In this document: piece by piece, positions 16,864 to 25,937 of the stretch
Layout: each line of letters starts with the position of its first letter
Position numbering within the stretch: position 1 is the first letter of the stretch
NCBI GenBank assembly: GCA_031555615.1
Contig: JAVBUF010000005.1
Location: forward strand, 62,001-126,000
Origin: UBA935 sp031555615
GTDB taxonomy: Bacteria; Bacillota; Clostridia; Lachnospirales; Lachnospiraceae
Reading direction: 5' to 3'
Length of the DNA stretch: 64,000 nt
Made by a program: the position numbers and the translations under genes
The notes under the pieces: model-generated
What the model was told of the DNA's origin: nothing
The model's input: the letters and a program-made list of their open reading frames with translations, nothing else
Databases searched by the model: none

Positions 16864-17538
16864 ATGGCACTTATTTATGTATTGGAAGATGATAAAAATA
16901 TTCGGGAACTAGAAAGCTTTGCTTTAAAAAATACAGGATATACGGTAAAGGAATTTGAAATGGCAGCGGATTTTTACCGGGCCATGGAGGAGGAACGGCC
17001 GGAACTTATTTTGCTGGATATCATGTTGCCGGATGCCGATGGATTGGAAATACTGGGAAAAATCCGCGATCAGAAGCTGACCCGGAGTATACCGGTTATT
17101 ATGGTGACTGCCAAAGGGGCAGAAATCGATAAGGTTAAAGGTCTGGATATCGGTGCGGACGATTACATTACCAAACCCTTTGGGGTGATGGAGTTGATAT
17201 CCCGGGTGAAAGCATTACTGCGAAGAAGTAATCCGAGCATTCCGGAAAAGGTGATTACCATTGGTAAGGTATGCCTGGATGAAGAAAAACATCGGGTAAC
17301 GGTAAGTGATGAGATTTGTGAGCTTACGTTCAAAGAATATGAACTGCTTAAACTGTTGATGATGAATGCCGGAATCGTCACCGGCCGGGAAGACATTTTG
17401 GAAAAGGTCTGGGGAACCGATTTTGAAGGAGAATCCAGAACCTTAGATATGCATATAAAGACCCTGCGTCAGAAATTGCAGGAAGCTGGTTCGATGATTA
17501 AAACAGTAAGGAATGTGGGGTATATTTTTAACACATGA
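16864..17538 (+). CDS. phoP: OmpR/PhoB-family response regulator (probable PhoP)
   Basis: A 224-residue regulator with an N-terminal receiver domain (acidic pocket EDD, phosphoacceptor D52 in LLDIML, conserved lysine in ITKPF) and a C-terminal winged helix (LTFKEYELLKLLMMNAGIV, then RTLDMHIKTLRQKL). It lies 15 bp after the cotransporter gene and overlaps the kinase gene by 4 bp. Because it is embedded in a phosphate locus and pstS has a Pho-box-like array, the likely role is the phosphate-starvation regulator; the symbol rests on this context. Confidence 0.85.
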   Translation: MALIYVLEDDKNIRELESFALKNTGYTVKEFEMAADFYRAMEEERPELILLDIMLPDADGLEILGKIRDQKLTRSIPVIMVTAKGAEIDKVKGLDIGADDYITKPFGVMELISRVKALLRRSNPSIPEKVITIGKVCLDEEKHRVTVSDEICELTFKEYELLKLLMMNAGIVTGREDILEKVWGTDFEGESRTLDMHIKTLRQKLQEAGSMIKTVRNVGYIFNT

Positions 17539-18863
17539 AAAGGAAAATTAATATTCAACTATTAGGGATAGCTACTTTGGCAATCGTGATCACACTATTG
17601 CTGACGGTAGCTATTTGTTATCAATTATTCATTAATCAGGTAGTGGATGATCTGCGGATACAGGCTCATGTTATCTGCCGAATGGCATATAGTGAGGATC
17701 TTGTCCGGGAATTGGCGGAAACTCCTGTAAATATTGAGCAGGATGGCCTGCGTGTAACGTTGATTTCAGAACAGGGGGAAGTTCTCTATGATACCGGTGA
17801 AAATGAAAAGTTGATGAGTAACCATAGCGATCGTCCGGAAGTAAAGGAAGCATTGGCACAGGGGGAAGGATGGGAAGTCCGAAAATCAGCCACCAGAGAT
17901 AAAAATACATTTTATTATGCAATGAAAACGGAGGGCGGAGAGGTTCTGCGGGTATCGCAGGAAGCAGGCAGTATTTTGAGAATCTTTACTGCCGCATTGC
18001 CCAGCATCGGAATTATTATGCTCTTTATTTTCGCTGTTTGTGCCATAATCACGCACATGCTGACGAATAGTTTGCTCAGGCCCATTAAAGATGTTACCGC
18101 TCATTTGGAAAATCAGGAGGACATAGTTACTTATGAAGAGCTTCAGCCTTTAATCGATACTATTCAGAAGCAAAATGCCAGTTTGCTGGCCAGTGTTAAG
18201 ATCCGCCAGGATTTTACCGCGAATGTATCTCATGAACTGAAGACCCCCCTGACATCCATTTCAGGCTATGCCGAATTGATTGAAAACGGTATGGTGGCAG
18301 ATGGAGAAGATATTACCCGGTTTGCCAAAGAAATTCATAAAAATGCCAACCGTCTTTTAACCTTAATTAATGATATTATCCGTTTGTCGGAATTGGATTC
18401 CGATGAAACGGAAGAAGTCTTTGAGAAAATAAACTTATATGATATCGTGGAAACCTGTGTCAGTATGCTGCAGCTGAATGCCGAAAAGCATCATGTGGAA
18501 ATCAGCATGAATGGGGAAGCGGCATATGTGTATTCCACCAGGCAGATGATGGAAGAACTGGTATTTAATCTTTGTGACAACGCCATTCGATATAATAAAG
18601 AAAACGGTAAGGTGGAGGCCACCGTATGGAACCGCTCCGGTAAGGTGATTCTTACGGTAAAGGATGATGGGATCGGGATACCAAGGGAACATCAGGATCG
18701 GATCTTTGAACGATTTTACCGGGTCGATAAAGGGCGGTCCAAGTCCACCGGCGGAACCGGACTGGGGCTGGCGATTGTGAAACATATCTTAAGCAAACAT
18801 AATGCAAAGCTGGAAATGGAAAGTGAAGCAGGACGGGGAACACAAATCAGAATTCTTTTCTAA
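17535..18863 (+). CDS. phoR: Membrane sensor histidine kinase (probable PhoR)
   Basis: A 442-residue kinase with an N-terminal transmembrane helix (about 12-32), an extracytoplasmic domain (about 35-150), a second helix (about 152-175), a HAMP-like or linker segment, the dimerisation H-box SHELKTPLTS (H233), N-box LCDNAIRYNKENG, and G boxes DDGIGIP and GGTGLGLAIV. Translationally coupled to the response regulator (ATGA overlap). The pairing and neighbours suggest phosphate sensing; the domain set alone does not prove the ligand. Confidence 0.85.
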   Translation: MKRKINIQLLGIATLAIVITLLLTVAICYQLFINQVVDDLRIQAHVICRMAYSEDLVRELAETPVNIEQDGLRVTLISEQGEVLYDTGENEKLMSNHSDRPEVKEALAQGEGWEVRKSATRDKNTFYYAMKTEGGEVLRVSQEAGSILRIFTAALPSIGIIMLFIFAVCAIITHMLTNSLLRPIKDVTAHLENQEDIVTYEELQPLIDTIQKQNASLLASVKIRQDFTANVSHELKTPLTSISGYAELIENGMVADGEDITRFAKEIHKNANRLLTLINDIIRLSELDSDETEEVFEKINLYDIVETCVSMLQLNAEKHHVEISMNGEAAYVYSTRQMMEELVFNLCDNAIRYNKENGKVEATVWNRSGKVILTVKDDGIGIPREHQDRIFERFYRVDKGRSKSTGGTGLGLAIVKHILSKHNAKLEMESEAGRGTQIRILF

Positions 18864-18941
18864 GTCCATTTAATGGGACACCTAAAATGTTACTCTTATA
18901 TCAGAGCAGGAATACACCGATCGATATAGGAGGAAAAAGGT

Positions 18942-19043
18942 ATGAAAGGATATTCGGTAGGGGATGGATATATGGGGATGGTAGAAGGAATTTATATGCT
19001 GTTTGCGTGTGAAGAAGATTACCTGGATTATATATGCGAATAA
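18942..19043 (+). CDS. Small acidic protein of 33 residues, unknown
   Basis: An ATG preceded by AGGAGGAAAAAGGT opens a 33-codon frame ending TAA. The peptide is rich in Gly, Met, Tyr, Asp and Glu: it starts MKGYSVGDGYMGMV and ends EEDYLDYICE, with the central segment GIYMLFAC. It lies between phoR and the glycosylase gene mpg, 38 bp before the latter, and could be in its operon. The near-ideal ribosome-binding site is the main evidence that it is translated. I do not recognise a family with certainty. Confidence 0.55.
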   Translation: MKGYSVGDGYMGMVEGIYMLFACEEDYLDYICE

Positions 19044-19081
19044 GTTAATAATAAAAGAAAACTGGAAAGCGGGGAAGAGGA

Positions 19082-19594
19082 ATGCGTCTGGGATATGAAT
19101 ATTATAGCGGTCAGGCAACCGATTTGGCACCGGATCTTTTGGGAAAATTGTTATGTCGGCGAACATCCGAAGGGATTTTGCGGTATCGCATTACGGAAAC
19201 GGAATGCTATTATGGGGAAACGGACACGGCCTGCCATGCCAGCAAAGGGAAAACCCCCAGGACTAAATTATTGTATGAAAAAGGCGGTATCGCTTATGTA
19301 TATCTTTGTTATGGCATTCACAGCCTGTTTAATGTCGTAACCGGAGAAGAGGGTTTTCCCCAGGCGGTACTGATCCGAGGGGTGGAAGGATATACCGGCC
19401 CCGGCAGACTGACAAAAGGGATGATGATTGACCGTGACTTAAACGGAGTGGATATGGTAACTTCCCAGGAATTGTGGATCGAAGATGACGGCTGCAAGCC
19501 GGAGTATACCCGAAGTAAAAGAATAGGGATTGATTACGCAGCAGAAGAGGATCGCAACCGGCTTTGGCGTTTTGTTGTGCGGTGTGAGGGATGA
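19082..19594 (+). CDS. mpg: DNA-3-methyladenine glycosylase (AAG/MPG family)
   Basis: Excises alkylated purines such as 3-methyladenine to start base-excision repair. The 170-residue protein has LAPDLLGKLLCR, the catalytic glutamate in ITETECYYGETDTACHA, YVYLCYGIHSLFNVV, VLIRGVEG, GPGRLTKGM and the C-terminal RIGIDYAAE...LWRF motif. It is at the short end for the family (about 190-200 residues) but no core motif is missing. Its stop overlaps the following radical SAM gene by 4 bp, an unusual partnership for this enzyme. Confidence 0.92.
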   Translation: MRLGYEYYSGQATDLAPDLLGKLLCRRTSEGILRYRITETECYYGETDTACHASKGKTPRTKLLYEKGGIAYVYLCYGIHSLFNVVTGEEGFPQAVLIRGVEGYTGPGRLTKGMMIDRDLNGVDMVTSQELWIEDDGCKPEYTRSKRIGIDYAAEEDRNRLWRFVVRCEG

Positions 19595-20487
19595 TAGAGT
19601 ATATTCCGGCTAAAACGATTATTACCAAAAATAAATCAACAGCCTGGTTTGGCAATGATTATAATATGAATATTTATAAGGGCTGCTGTCATGGCTGTAT
19701 TTATTGTGACAGCCGCTCTGAATGTTATGGTGTGGAAGATTTTGACCGGGTCCGGGCTAAGGAAAATGCACTGGAGATCATTCGGAATGACCTGCGCCGT
19801 AAAGTTAAAAAAGGGGTTATCGGAACCGGTGCCATGAGTGATCCTTATAATCCTTTTGAAACGGAATTATGTCTCACCCGGCATGCCCTGGAATTAATTG
19901 ATGCATACGAATTTGGCATTACCATCGCCACCAAAAGTACAGGACTGATCAGAGACATCGATATTTTGCAGTCCATCAGGGAACATTCTCCGGTGTTGGC
20001 CAAAATCACCATTACCACAGCCGAAGACGCACTGGCAGAGAAGCTGGAGCCAGGGGCGCCCTCTTCTTCGGAGCGCTTCGGGATGTTGGACAGATTAAGT
20101 AAGGAAGGAATCATGTCGGGGATATTATTAATGCCGGTACTGCCTTTTTTAGAAGATAATGAAGAAAATATATTGCAGATCGTCCGGAGGGGGGCGGAAT
20201 GCGGGGTGAAATTTATTTATCCGGCTTTTGGTGTGACCCTCAGAATGAATCAGAGAATTTATTTTTATGAGAAGCTGCGGGAGTTGTTTCCGGATCAGGA
20301 TCTGGCGGAACGGTATCGAAAACGATATGGGAACAATTATCAATGCAGCGTGCCGGGGCACCGGCAATTGTATAGTATTTTTCGCGAGGAATGTGAAAAA
20401 CATAAGATATTGTATGAAATGAAAGATATTATTCATGCATATAAGCTGGATTATGGAGATGGACAACTCAGTTTATTTGATTTATAA
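19591..20487 (+). CDS. SplB-like radical SAM protein
   Basis: A 298-residue protein with the iron-sulfur motif C-x3-C-x2-C (C32, C36, C39, in KGCCHGCIYCD), next to GNDYNMNIYKG, which is typical of the spore photoproduct lyase-like (SPL/Rv2578c-type) radical SAM family. Further family features are GTGAMSDPYNPFE and ATKSTGLIRDID. The reaction is not known for most members; true spore photoproduct lyase repairs UV lesions in spore DNA. Translational coupling to a DNA glycosylase gene makes a DNA-repair role plausible but unproven. Confidence 0.85.
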   Translation: MIEYIPAKTIITKNKSTAWFGNDYNMNIYKGCCHGCIYCDSRSECYGVEDFDRVRAKENALEIIRNDLRRKVKKGVIGTGAMSDPYNPFETELCLTRHALELIDAYEFGITIATKSTGLIRDIDILQSIREHSPVLAKITITTAEDALAEKLEPGAPSSSERFGMLDRLSKEGIMSGILLMPVLPFLEDNEENILQIVRRGAECGVKFIYPAFGVTLRMNQRIYFYEKLRELFPDQDLAERYRKRYGNNYQCSVPGHRQLYSIFREECEKHKILYEMKDIIHAYKLDYGDGQLSLFDL

Positions 20488-20599
20488 ATAATGAAATCTT
20501 AAACAAATTTAAGGGAATCTTAATGTACAGATTCGCTATCCCCCTTTACAATAAAAGAGCAGATTTATTGTTAATACTAAAGACAAGGGCGGAGAAATT

Positions 20600-21340
20600 G
20601 TGGAGCAACTGGATGTATATATACCGAAAAAATCCCGGAGGCCATTGACCAAAGAAGAAATCAGGCGCCGGAAGCGGCGCAGGCGCAAACGGAAGATGAT
20701 CAGGACATTGGTTATTATATGTATGACCCTGATTGTGATGGCTGTTTTGGCGGGAATTTTTGCTTTGGTTTATTTTTCGGGAAATTACATAAAAGACAAA
20801 CAGTTGCAGGAGACTATAAGTACCAGAACGGTTAACCTAGAAAAGGAACTTCCTGGTCTGACACAGGATTTTCTGACCATTAATCCGTATTCCCGGCCGG
20901 GGGATGAATTGAAAAGTGTAAAAAACATATTTGTTCATTACACCGCCAATCCGGGAACCGATGCCAGGCAAAACCGAAACTATTTTGAAGGTTTGGCTGA
21001 AACAAAGGAATGTTCCGCCAGCTCGCATTTTATTATTGGTTTTAAAGGAGATATCCTGCAATGCATTCCGCTGGACGAGATAGCATATACGGTAAAAACC
21101 AGAAATGAAGATTCTGTCTCCATTGAATGCTGTTATCTGGCGGATGACGGTAAATTTACTCCGGAAACCTATAAGTCCCTGTTGAAGCTTTTGGACTGGC
21201 TGCTGGAGACTTACCGGCTGGAACCGGAGGATGTGCTCAGGCATTATGATGCGGGAGGCAAGGACTGTCCGAAATATTACGTGCAAAATCCGGAGGAATG
21301 GACAAAGCTGATTGCTGATTTAAAGAATAAAAATTATTAA
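20600..21340 (+). CDS. Membrane-anchored N-acetylmuramoyl-L-alanine amidase (Amidase_2/PGRP fold)
   Basis: A 246-residue protein starting at GTG behind GGGCGGAG. Residues 1-33 are very basic (RRRKRRRRKRK), residues 34-60 form one transmembrane helix, and the C-terminal domain lies outside the cell. The amidase domain has zinc ligands in FVHYTANPG (H113) and RHYDAGGKDCP, plus SSHFIIGFKGDILQCIP and SIECCYL. It should cleave the amide bond between MurNAc and the stem peptide. It lies just upstream of spoVT, so a sporulation or germination role is possible, but this is only positional. Confidence 0.88.
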   Translation: MEQLDVYIPKKSRRPLTKEEIRRRKRRRRKRKMIRTLVIICMTLIVMAVLAGIFALVYFSGNYIKDKQLQETISTRTVNLEKELPGLTQDFLTINPYSRPGDELKSVKNIFVHYTANPGTDARQNRNYFEGLAETKECSASSHFIIGFKGDILQCIPLDEIAYTVKTRNEDSVSIECCYLADDGKFTPETYKSLLKLLDWLLETYRLEPEDVLRHYDAGGKDCPKYYVQNPEEWTKLIADLKNKNY

Positions 21341-21437
21341 AATAAAAATTTATTTTTTTTACACATAAATTTTAACAATTAACAAATAATAGTACCACAA
21401 GAAAAAAATTACTATTAGGTTAATTGGAGGAAGCATA

Positions 21438-21983
21438 ATGAAAGCAACAGGAATCGTGCGAAGAATAGACGACTTAGGCCGTATTGTAATACCCAAGGAA
21501 ATCAGAAGGACATTGCGGATCAGGGAAAGTGATCCACTGGAAATATTTACTGATCGGGAAGGTGAAATTATCTTAAAAAAATATTCCCCTATCGGTGAAA
21601 TGAGTACATTTGCCAAGCAGTATGCGGAAAGTCTGGCCCAGGTATCAGGCCACGCGGCATTGATTGCTGACCGGGATCAGTTTATCGCCGTATCGGGGGG
21701 ATACAAAAATCTTTTGGGAAAGGCCCTCAGTAAAGATCTGGAGGACAAAATCAATAACCGCGAAGTGGTTATTGCTGCTCAGGGTGAAAAGAATTTTATT
21801 ATGGTAACCGATGATATTGCCAATGATTACGAACATGAAGCAATTAGCCCCATTATCTGTGAAGGGGATGTTATCGGAGCAGTTGTTTTGTTGGAAAGTG
21901 ATGCCAAAGCTAAAATGGGTGAAGTTGAGCAGAAATTGATTCAGTCGGCATCCGGTTTCCTGGGCAGACAGATGGAACAATAG
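21438..21983 (+). CDS. spoVT: Stage V sporulation protein T (SpoVT)
   Basis: Forespore transcription regulator that tunes sigma-G dependent genes. The 181-residue protein begins MKATGIVRRIDDLGRIVIPKEIRR, the AbrB-type swapped-hairpin DNA-binding domain (1-50), followed by a GAF-like domain (about 56-178: AESLAQVSGHAALIADRDQF ... VVLLESDAKAKMGE). Length and architecture match SpoVT rather than AbrB. The start follows TTGGAGGAAGC. A bidirectional terminator lies just after the stop. Confidence 0.95.
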   Translation: MKATGIVRRIDDLGRIVIPKEIRRTLRIRESDPLEIFTDREGEIILKKYSPIGEMSTFAKQYAESLAQVSGHAALIADRDQFIAVSGGYKNLLGKALSKDLEDKINNREVVIAAQGEKNFIMVTDDIANDYEHEAISPIICEGDVIGAVVLLESDAKAKMGEVEQKLIQSASGFLGRQMEQ

Positions 21984-21990
21984 AAAAAAA

Positions 21991-22025
21991 GACATGCCGT
22001 GGAAAACGCGGTATGTCATTTTTTA
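21991..22025. terminator. Bidirectional terminator between spoVT and the XRE gene
   Basis: GACATGCCGT pairs with GCGGTATGTC (two wobbles), preceded by an A-run and followed by TTTTTT, so it has a U-tract in both directions. It overlaps the 3' end of the leftward XRE gene. Confidence 0.85.
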
Positions 22026-22330
22026 TGCTTATAGTCAAGAAATTCCATATAATCTTTTAACTCGTTTATTGCATTCACGGGAAACTGAGCAGGAAGCCGC
22101 AGAATGTTATGTTCCGGGATTACGGAGTTGGGATTATCGGTACGCCCCAGTAAATAATCTACCGATACGTTAAAATGATCCGCAATCAAAAGTTTAATAA
22201 TATCCGGGGGCTCACTCTTTTCACGCTCATAGGAAGATATGGAGTGCTTGTTGATTTTTAAGATATCCGCAAGTTCATCCTGTGTCAGGCCGGCATCCTT
22301 GCGTAAATCATATAATCGTTCGCCTATCAT
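22016..22330 (-). CDS. XRE-family helix-turn-helix regulator
   Basis: A 104-residue protein starting MIGERLYDLRKDAGLTQ. Residues 1-60 are a Cro/C1-type helix-turn-helix (LTQDELADILKINKHSISSYEREKSEP), with SVDYLLGRTDNP immediately after, a layout common to small Firmicute regulators. The frame can be read 10 codons further upstream, but GAGGTGA lies just before the internal ATG at 22330, which is the likely start. Targets are unknown; it is convergent with spoVT and may control itself. Confidence 0.88.
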   Translation of the reverse strand: MIGERLYDLRKDAGLTQDELADILKINKHSISSYEREKSEPPDIIKLLIADHFNVSVDYLLGRTDNPNSVIPEHNILRLPAQFPVNAINELKDYMEFLDYKHKK

Positions 22331-22485
22331 GGAAATCACCTCAACATTAGTATAGAGCATTTATCAAATTTTATTAAAAAATCGAGAATATAAACATTTT
22401 GTGGTAAAATAGATTAAGATACGATTGCGAAAGATAATAGAAAAATAATCAATTTTATGATTATCAATTTGACAGATAATTGAAA

Positions 22486-22512
22486 GCGCCCCAGCAAAGC
22501 TGAAGGCGCGCA
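22486..22512 (-). terminator. Hairpin after the C39-like peptidase gene
   Basis: GCGCC pairs with GGCGC, enclosing an inner CAGC/GCTG stem with an AAA loop. Read leftward it is followed by TTTC, a weak U-tract. It lies 11 bp past the stop of the leftward gene. The remaining gap to the XRE gene (22331-22485) is AT-rich with nothing recognisable besides probable promoter sequence. Confidence 0.55.
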
Positions 22513-22522
22513 AGAGACAGTG

Positions 22523-23164
22523 TTATATAAAGTAATCGATGGTTCTGTCAGGGGTTAATTGAGTTTGGGTGTTAAACATAATAACTGCCTCTCTCAAGTC
22601 ATAGGGCCCAATTTCATAAAAACCCATAGTTAAACGGCACAGCCGCTCAAGGGTAATCTTGCGGTTTGCCCGCTTGGGCTGCTCATCAATAAAGAAAATT
22701 CCTTCTTCACCGTATTCCACACTTAATTCCGGATCGTCTGCTTCCTCATAGTAAGGGTCAAACAGATAGACATAGTTATCTTCCAGTCCGGTCAGCAGAA
22801 CATAATGTCCCACATCCAGAAACAGCCGCAGCAAAACCGCCCCTCCTTGCTGCAGGGCACCGATAATTTTACTATGGGGAGAAAGCGTTACATTTTGACC
22901 CGACAAAAATTCACAGGAAAGCGGAAATTTTTTTATTTGGGAAAATTGATTCAACCAGTTGGACAAGAACATCATGGCAGAAGCCGAGGTTCCTTTTTTG
23001 CCCAATTCCCCTTCCTCGTTATAAGTGTCCAGGGAATAAAGCATAATATACTTAACAATATCAGGATAAATCATTTCCCGTTCAAAAAGATAACGGATGC
23101 CGTTAATTAAGGTAATGGGGCCGCAGTCATATTCAGTTGTCTGGTAAATTAGCAAGTTTTTCAT
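22523..23164 (-). CDS. C39-like cysteine peptidase family protein
   Basis: A 213-residue cytoplasmic-looking protein without a signal peptide. It has YQTTEYDCGPITLINGI, with the probable nucleophile C14, and DVGHYVLLTGLEDNYVYLFDPY, giving H120 and D136; this is the Cys-His-Asp layout of C39/papain-fold peptidases such as bacteriocin-leader peptidases. There is no ABC transporter or bacteriocin gene beside it, so it is not a standard export peptidase. Substrate unknown. It is leftward and divergent from the peptide-transporter operon. Confidence 0.75.
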   Translation of the reverse strand: MKNLLIYQTTEYDCGPITLINGIRYLFEREMIYPDIVKYIMLYSLDTYNEEGELGKKGTSASAMMFLSNWLNQFSQIKKFPLSCEFLSGQNVTLSPHSKIIGALQQGGAVLLRLFLDVGHYVLLTGLEDNYVYLFDPYYEEADDPELSVEYGEEGIFFIDEQPKRANRKITLERLCRLTMGFYEIGPYDLREAVIMFNTQTQLTPDRTIDYFI

Positions 23165-23274
23165 TTCCGGGATGCCTTTTCTGTCATAATATAGTATATT
23201 AAGTAAAGTGATTGTAATATAACTCGCATTGCCATATTTGTCAATGATATGTTATAGTATTTTTACATAGTCTA

Positions 23275-23303
23275 TTGACAAACATTACAGAAAGAAGTAT
23301 ACT
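23275..23303 (+). promoter_or_regulatory. Strong sigma-A promoter of the peptide transporter operon
   Basis: TTGACA (23275-23280), a 17-bp spacer and TATACT (23298-23303): near-consensus, 63 bp before the start codon of the substrate-binding protein gene. Confidence 0.85.
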
Positions 23304-23365
23304 TTCCATACTGTTCCCACTGAAGTAGTAGGAATGTAAAGATTTTTGAAAGGTGAGGTAATATA

Positions 23366-24949
23366 ATGAAAAGGAAAAGTTTGTTTTTTTTAATGGCCGC
23401 GATGATGATAATGGTATTAGCCGGTTGTTCAGGTAAAAATGCGTCTGCAGATACAGTTAATATCGGGGTAACGGATACTTTGAAATCAATTAATCCGTTA
23501 GTGATAGATGGCGGAGAGATCAATAAATACGCTACCGGTCTGATGTTTCTGCCGTTGATGGAATTAAGCTCGGAGTTGAATTTTGAAGGTCAGCTTGCAG
23601 ATTCCATATCTACCACAGATAATATCAATTTTACGGTACATATTGATGATAAAGCCACATGGTCTGACGGGCAGCCGGTGACGGCCGAGGATGTGGCTTA
23701 TACGGCATTGCGTCTGGCCAGTCCGGTAATCAATAACCCTACCATGCTGTATTATGCTTTTGAAGGTGTAGGGGATGACGGATTTGTGGAGGAGGGGGCA
23801 ACCAGTGTTGCCGGTATTCAGGCGATTGATGAGAAGACTGTTCAGTTTACTACCAAGTATCCTATGGCTCTGACGACTTTTCAGAATACTTATGCCAGAT
23901 ATCTGATGACTTTGCCCAAGCATATTATTGAACAGTTCAGTGAGGCCGAGCTGGCTACAGCCGAGTGGTTTAATAAACCGGATGTGGTAAGCGGCCCTTA
24001 TATGGTTACGGAATATGATGCGGATCATTATATTTCATATACCGCAAATGAAAATTACTGGAAGGGCGCACCTAAAATTAAGAATCTGAATATTAAGATA
24101 GTGGATGGCAGCCAGTTGTATGCCGGTCTGAAATCAGGTGAAATTGATATTACCCAGCACACTATGAGCGCAATTCCCCAAGAAGATTATGCCAGTGTTG
24201 AAGAATTGGAAAATGTTAATGTTGTATACGGTGCACCTGTTACCAACCAGTCAGTGTTTATCCAGACGCAAAATATAACTGATCCCAGAGTGCGTCAGGC
24301 TCTGGTATATGCCATTGACCGGGAAGTGATATTAAATGAGCTGATGAATGGAAAGGGCGAGATTGTAGACGGATTTTTATCTTCAGCCAGTCCCTTCTTT
24401 GATGAAAGCATTACCCCTCTTCCTTTTGATCCGGAAAAAGCCAAAACATTGTTGGCTGAGGCCGGCTGGGATGGCTCGAAAGTTTTGCGTTTCTTTGTAA
24501 ATTCCGGTGATAATACTTTTGTAAATGCTGCTTCGGTAATGGTTGCCCAATGGGCTGAGGTGGGAGTTAAGGTTGAAGTGCAGACCATGGACTTTACAAC
24601 TTTGATGTCTGTTGCGGGAAGTACTGATTATGATTTGTTTGCGGTACAGTATACCTATGCGCCGGTAGATCCGCATCCGGATGTACAGTGGCTGCTTAGT
24701 GGTGAGGGAAGCTGGACCGGATATGCTGATGAAGAGATCAATACGGCATTGGCAGGAACGCAGGTTACCAGTGATATAACCGCAATTAAAGATTTATATT
24801 CGATTGTCGACAAGAAGGTACAGGAAGATGTTCCGATGTTTTCAGCCTATATTATCAGTGCTCAGGGTGCGGTAAATAAAAAATTAGCTAACGCAGTTCC
24901 CAGTGTATATGGTTTCTTTAATCAGGTTGAGAAATGGGAAATCAAATAA
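23366..24949 (+). CDS. Peptide ABC transporter substrate-binding lipoprotein (OppA/DppA type)
   Basis: A 527-residue extracytoplasmic solute-binding protein of the SBP family 5. The signal has lipobox LAGC (C21). Family features include KSINPLVIDGGEIN near the mature N terminus, DKATWSDGQPVTAEDVAYT, NENYWKGAPKIKNLNIKIV, and DPRVRQALVYAIDREVI. Likely binds oligopeptides, though nickel and other ligands are known in the family. First gene of a five-gene transporter followed by an M20 hydrolase, and preceded by a near-consensus promoter. Confidence 0.93.
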   Translation: MKRKSLFFLMAAMMIMVLAGCSGKNASADTVNIGVTDTLKSINPLVIDGGEINKYATGLMFLPLMELSSELNFEGQLADSISTTDNINFTVHIDDKATWSDGQPVTAEDVAYTALRLASPVINNPTMLYYAFEGVGDDGFVEEGATSVAGIQAIDEKTVQFTTKYPMALTTFQNTYARYLMTLPKHIIEQFSEAELATAEWFNKPDVVSGPYMVTEYDADHYISYTANENYWKGAPKIKNLNIKIVDGSQLYAGLKSGEIDITQHTMSAIPQEDYASVEELENVNVVYGAPVTNQSVFIQTQNITDPRVRQALVYAIDREVILNELMNGKGEIVDGFLSSASPFFDESITPLPFDPEKAKTLLAEAGWDGSKVLRFFVNSGDNTFVNAASVMVAQWAEVGVKVEVQTMDFTTLMSVAGSTDYDLFAVQYTYAPVDPHPDVQWLLSGEGSWTGYADEEINTALAGTQVTSDITAIKDLYSIVDKKVQEDVPMFSAYIISAQGAVNKKLANAVPSVYGFFNQVEKWEIK

Positions 24950-24962
24950 GATAGGGGTAACT

Positions 24963-25931
24963 ATGTCACGTATTTTGGATGTTCAGAATTTATCCACAGC
25001 GTTTTCCGGTGATTCCGGTGAAACAGTCAGCGTGGACAAAATCAGTTTTCATGTGGATGCCGGAGAAGTAGTCTGCATCGTAGGCGAATCCGGCTGTGGA
25101 AAGAGTGTTACTTCTTTATCCATTATGGGATTGCTTGGTAGGGGCGGAGCCGTTATAAACGGCTCTGTCCTGTTTGATGGAAAGAATCTGCTGGCCATGA
25201 GTGAAAAGGAACTGGATGAGTACAGAGGAAACCAGATGACCATGATCTTTCAGGATCCGCTGACTTCTTTGAATCCGGTTTTTACGGTGGGTAATCAAAT
25301 TACCGAAAGCATCAGGACACATCTGGAGTTAAATAAAAAAGATGCGGAAGAAAGAGCGGTGGCATTACTGAAAAAAGTAGGAATGCCTGACCCGGAAGCG
25401 ATGATGAAAAAATATCCCCATACCCTTTCCGGGGGTATGCGTCAGCGCGCCATGATTGCCATGGCTCTTTCCTGTAACCCCAAGCTGTTGATTGCCGATG
25501 AACCGACCACGGCATTGGATGTGACGATTCAGGCACAAATCATGCAGTTGTTGAAAGAGTTGCAGAAAGAAATGAAAATGTCAATGATTCTGATTACCCA
25601 TGATATCGGATTGGTAGCCAGGATGGCTGACCGGGTGTTGGTGATGTATGCCGGACAGATTGTGGAAGAGGCGGGTGTAAAGGAGATTTTCGAGAACCCT
25701 TCACATCCCTATACCCAGGCTTTGCTGCAAACTGTTCCCAGCATTTTAGATGATTCTTCCCGAAAGCTGACATCGATTCCCGGTATCGTACCGGAAAATT
25801 ATGATGATATTACCGGATGCCGGTTTGCTGAGCGGTGTGCCTATTGCCTGGAAGCGTGCGGCAAGCCGCAGAAGAATGTGGAATATATAAAAGATCATTT
25901 CGTTAATTGCTGCAGAGCATCAAGAGGATAA
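24963..25931 (+). CDS. Oligopeptide ABC transporter ATP-binding protein (OppD type)
   Basis: A 322-residue ATPase with Walker A GESGCGKSVT, Q-loop FQDPLTSLNPV, signature LSGGMRQRAMIAMAL, Walker B LLIADEPTTALDV and H-loop THDIGLVA. The C-terminal extension carries CRFAERCAYCLEACG, a cysteine set that binds an iron-sulfur cluster in some Opp/Dpp ATPases. The frame opens 20 codons upstream inside the previous gene; the ATG at 24963, after AGGGGTAACT, fits the family N terminus. Confidence 0.93.
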   Translation: MSRILDVQNLSTAFSGDSGETVSVDKISFHVDAGEVVCIVGESGCGKSVTSLSIMGLLGRGGAVINGSVLFDGKNLLAMSEKELDEYRGNQMTMIFQDPLTSLNPVFTVGNQITESIRTHLELNKKDAEERAVALLKKVGMPDPEAMMKKYPHTLSGGMRQRAMIAMALSCNPKLLIADEPTTALDVTIQAQIMQLLKELQKEMKMSMILITHDIGLVARMADRVLVMYAGQIVEEAGVKEIFENPSHPYTQALLQTVPSILDDSSRKLTSIPGIVPENYDDITGCRFAERCAYCLEACGKPQKNVEYIKDHFVNCCRASRG

Positions 25932-25937
25932 TAATCA

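Noticed and set aside
22523..23164. Bacteriocin-processing C39 peptidase system
   Set aside because: No linked ABC transporter domain, precursor peptide or double-glycine leader gene is nearby, so only a C39-like fold is claimed.
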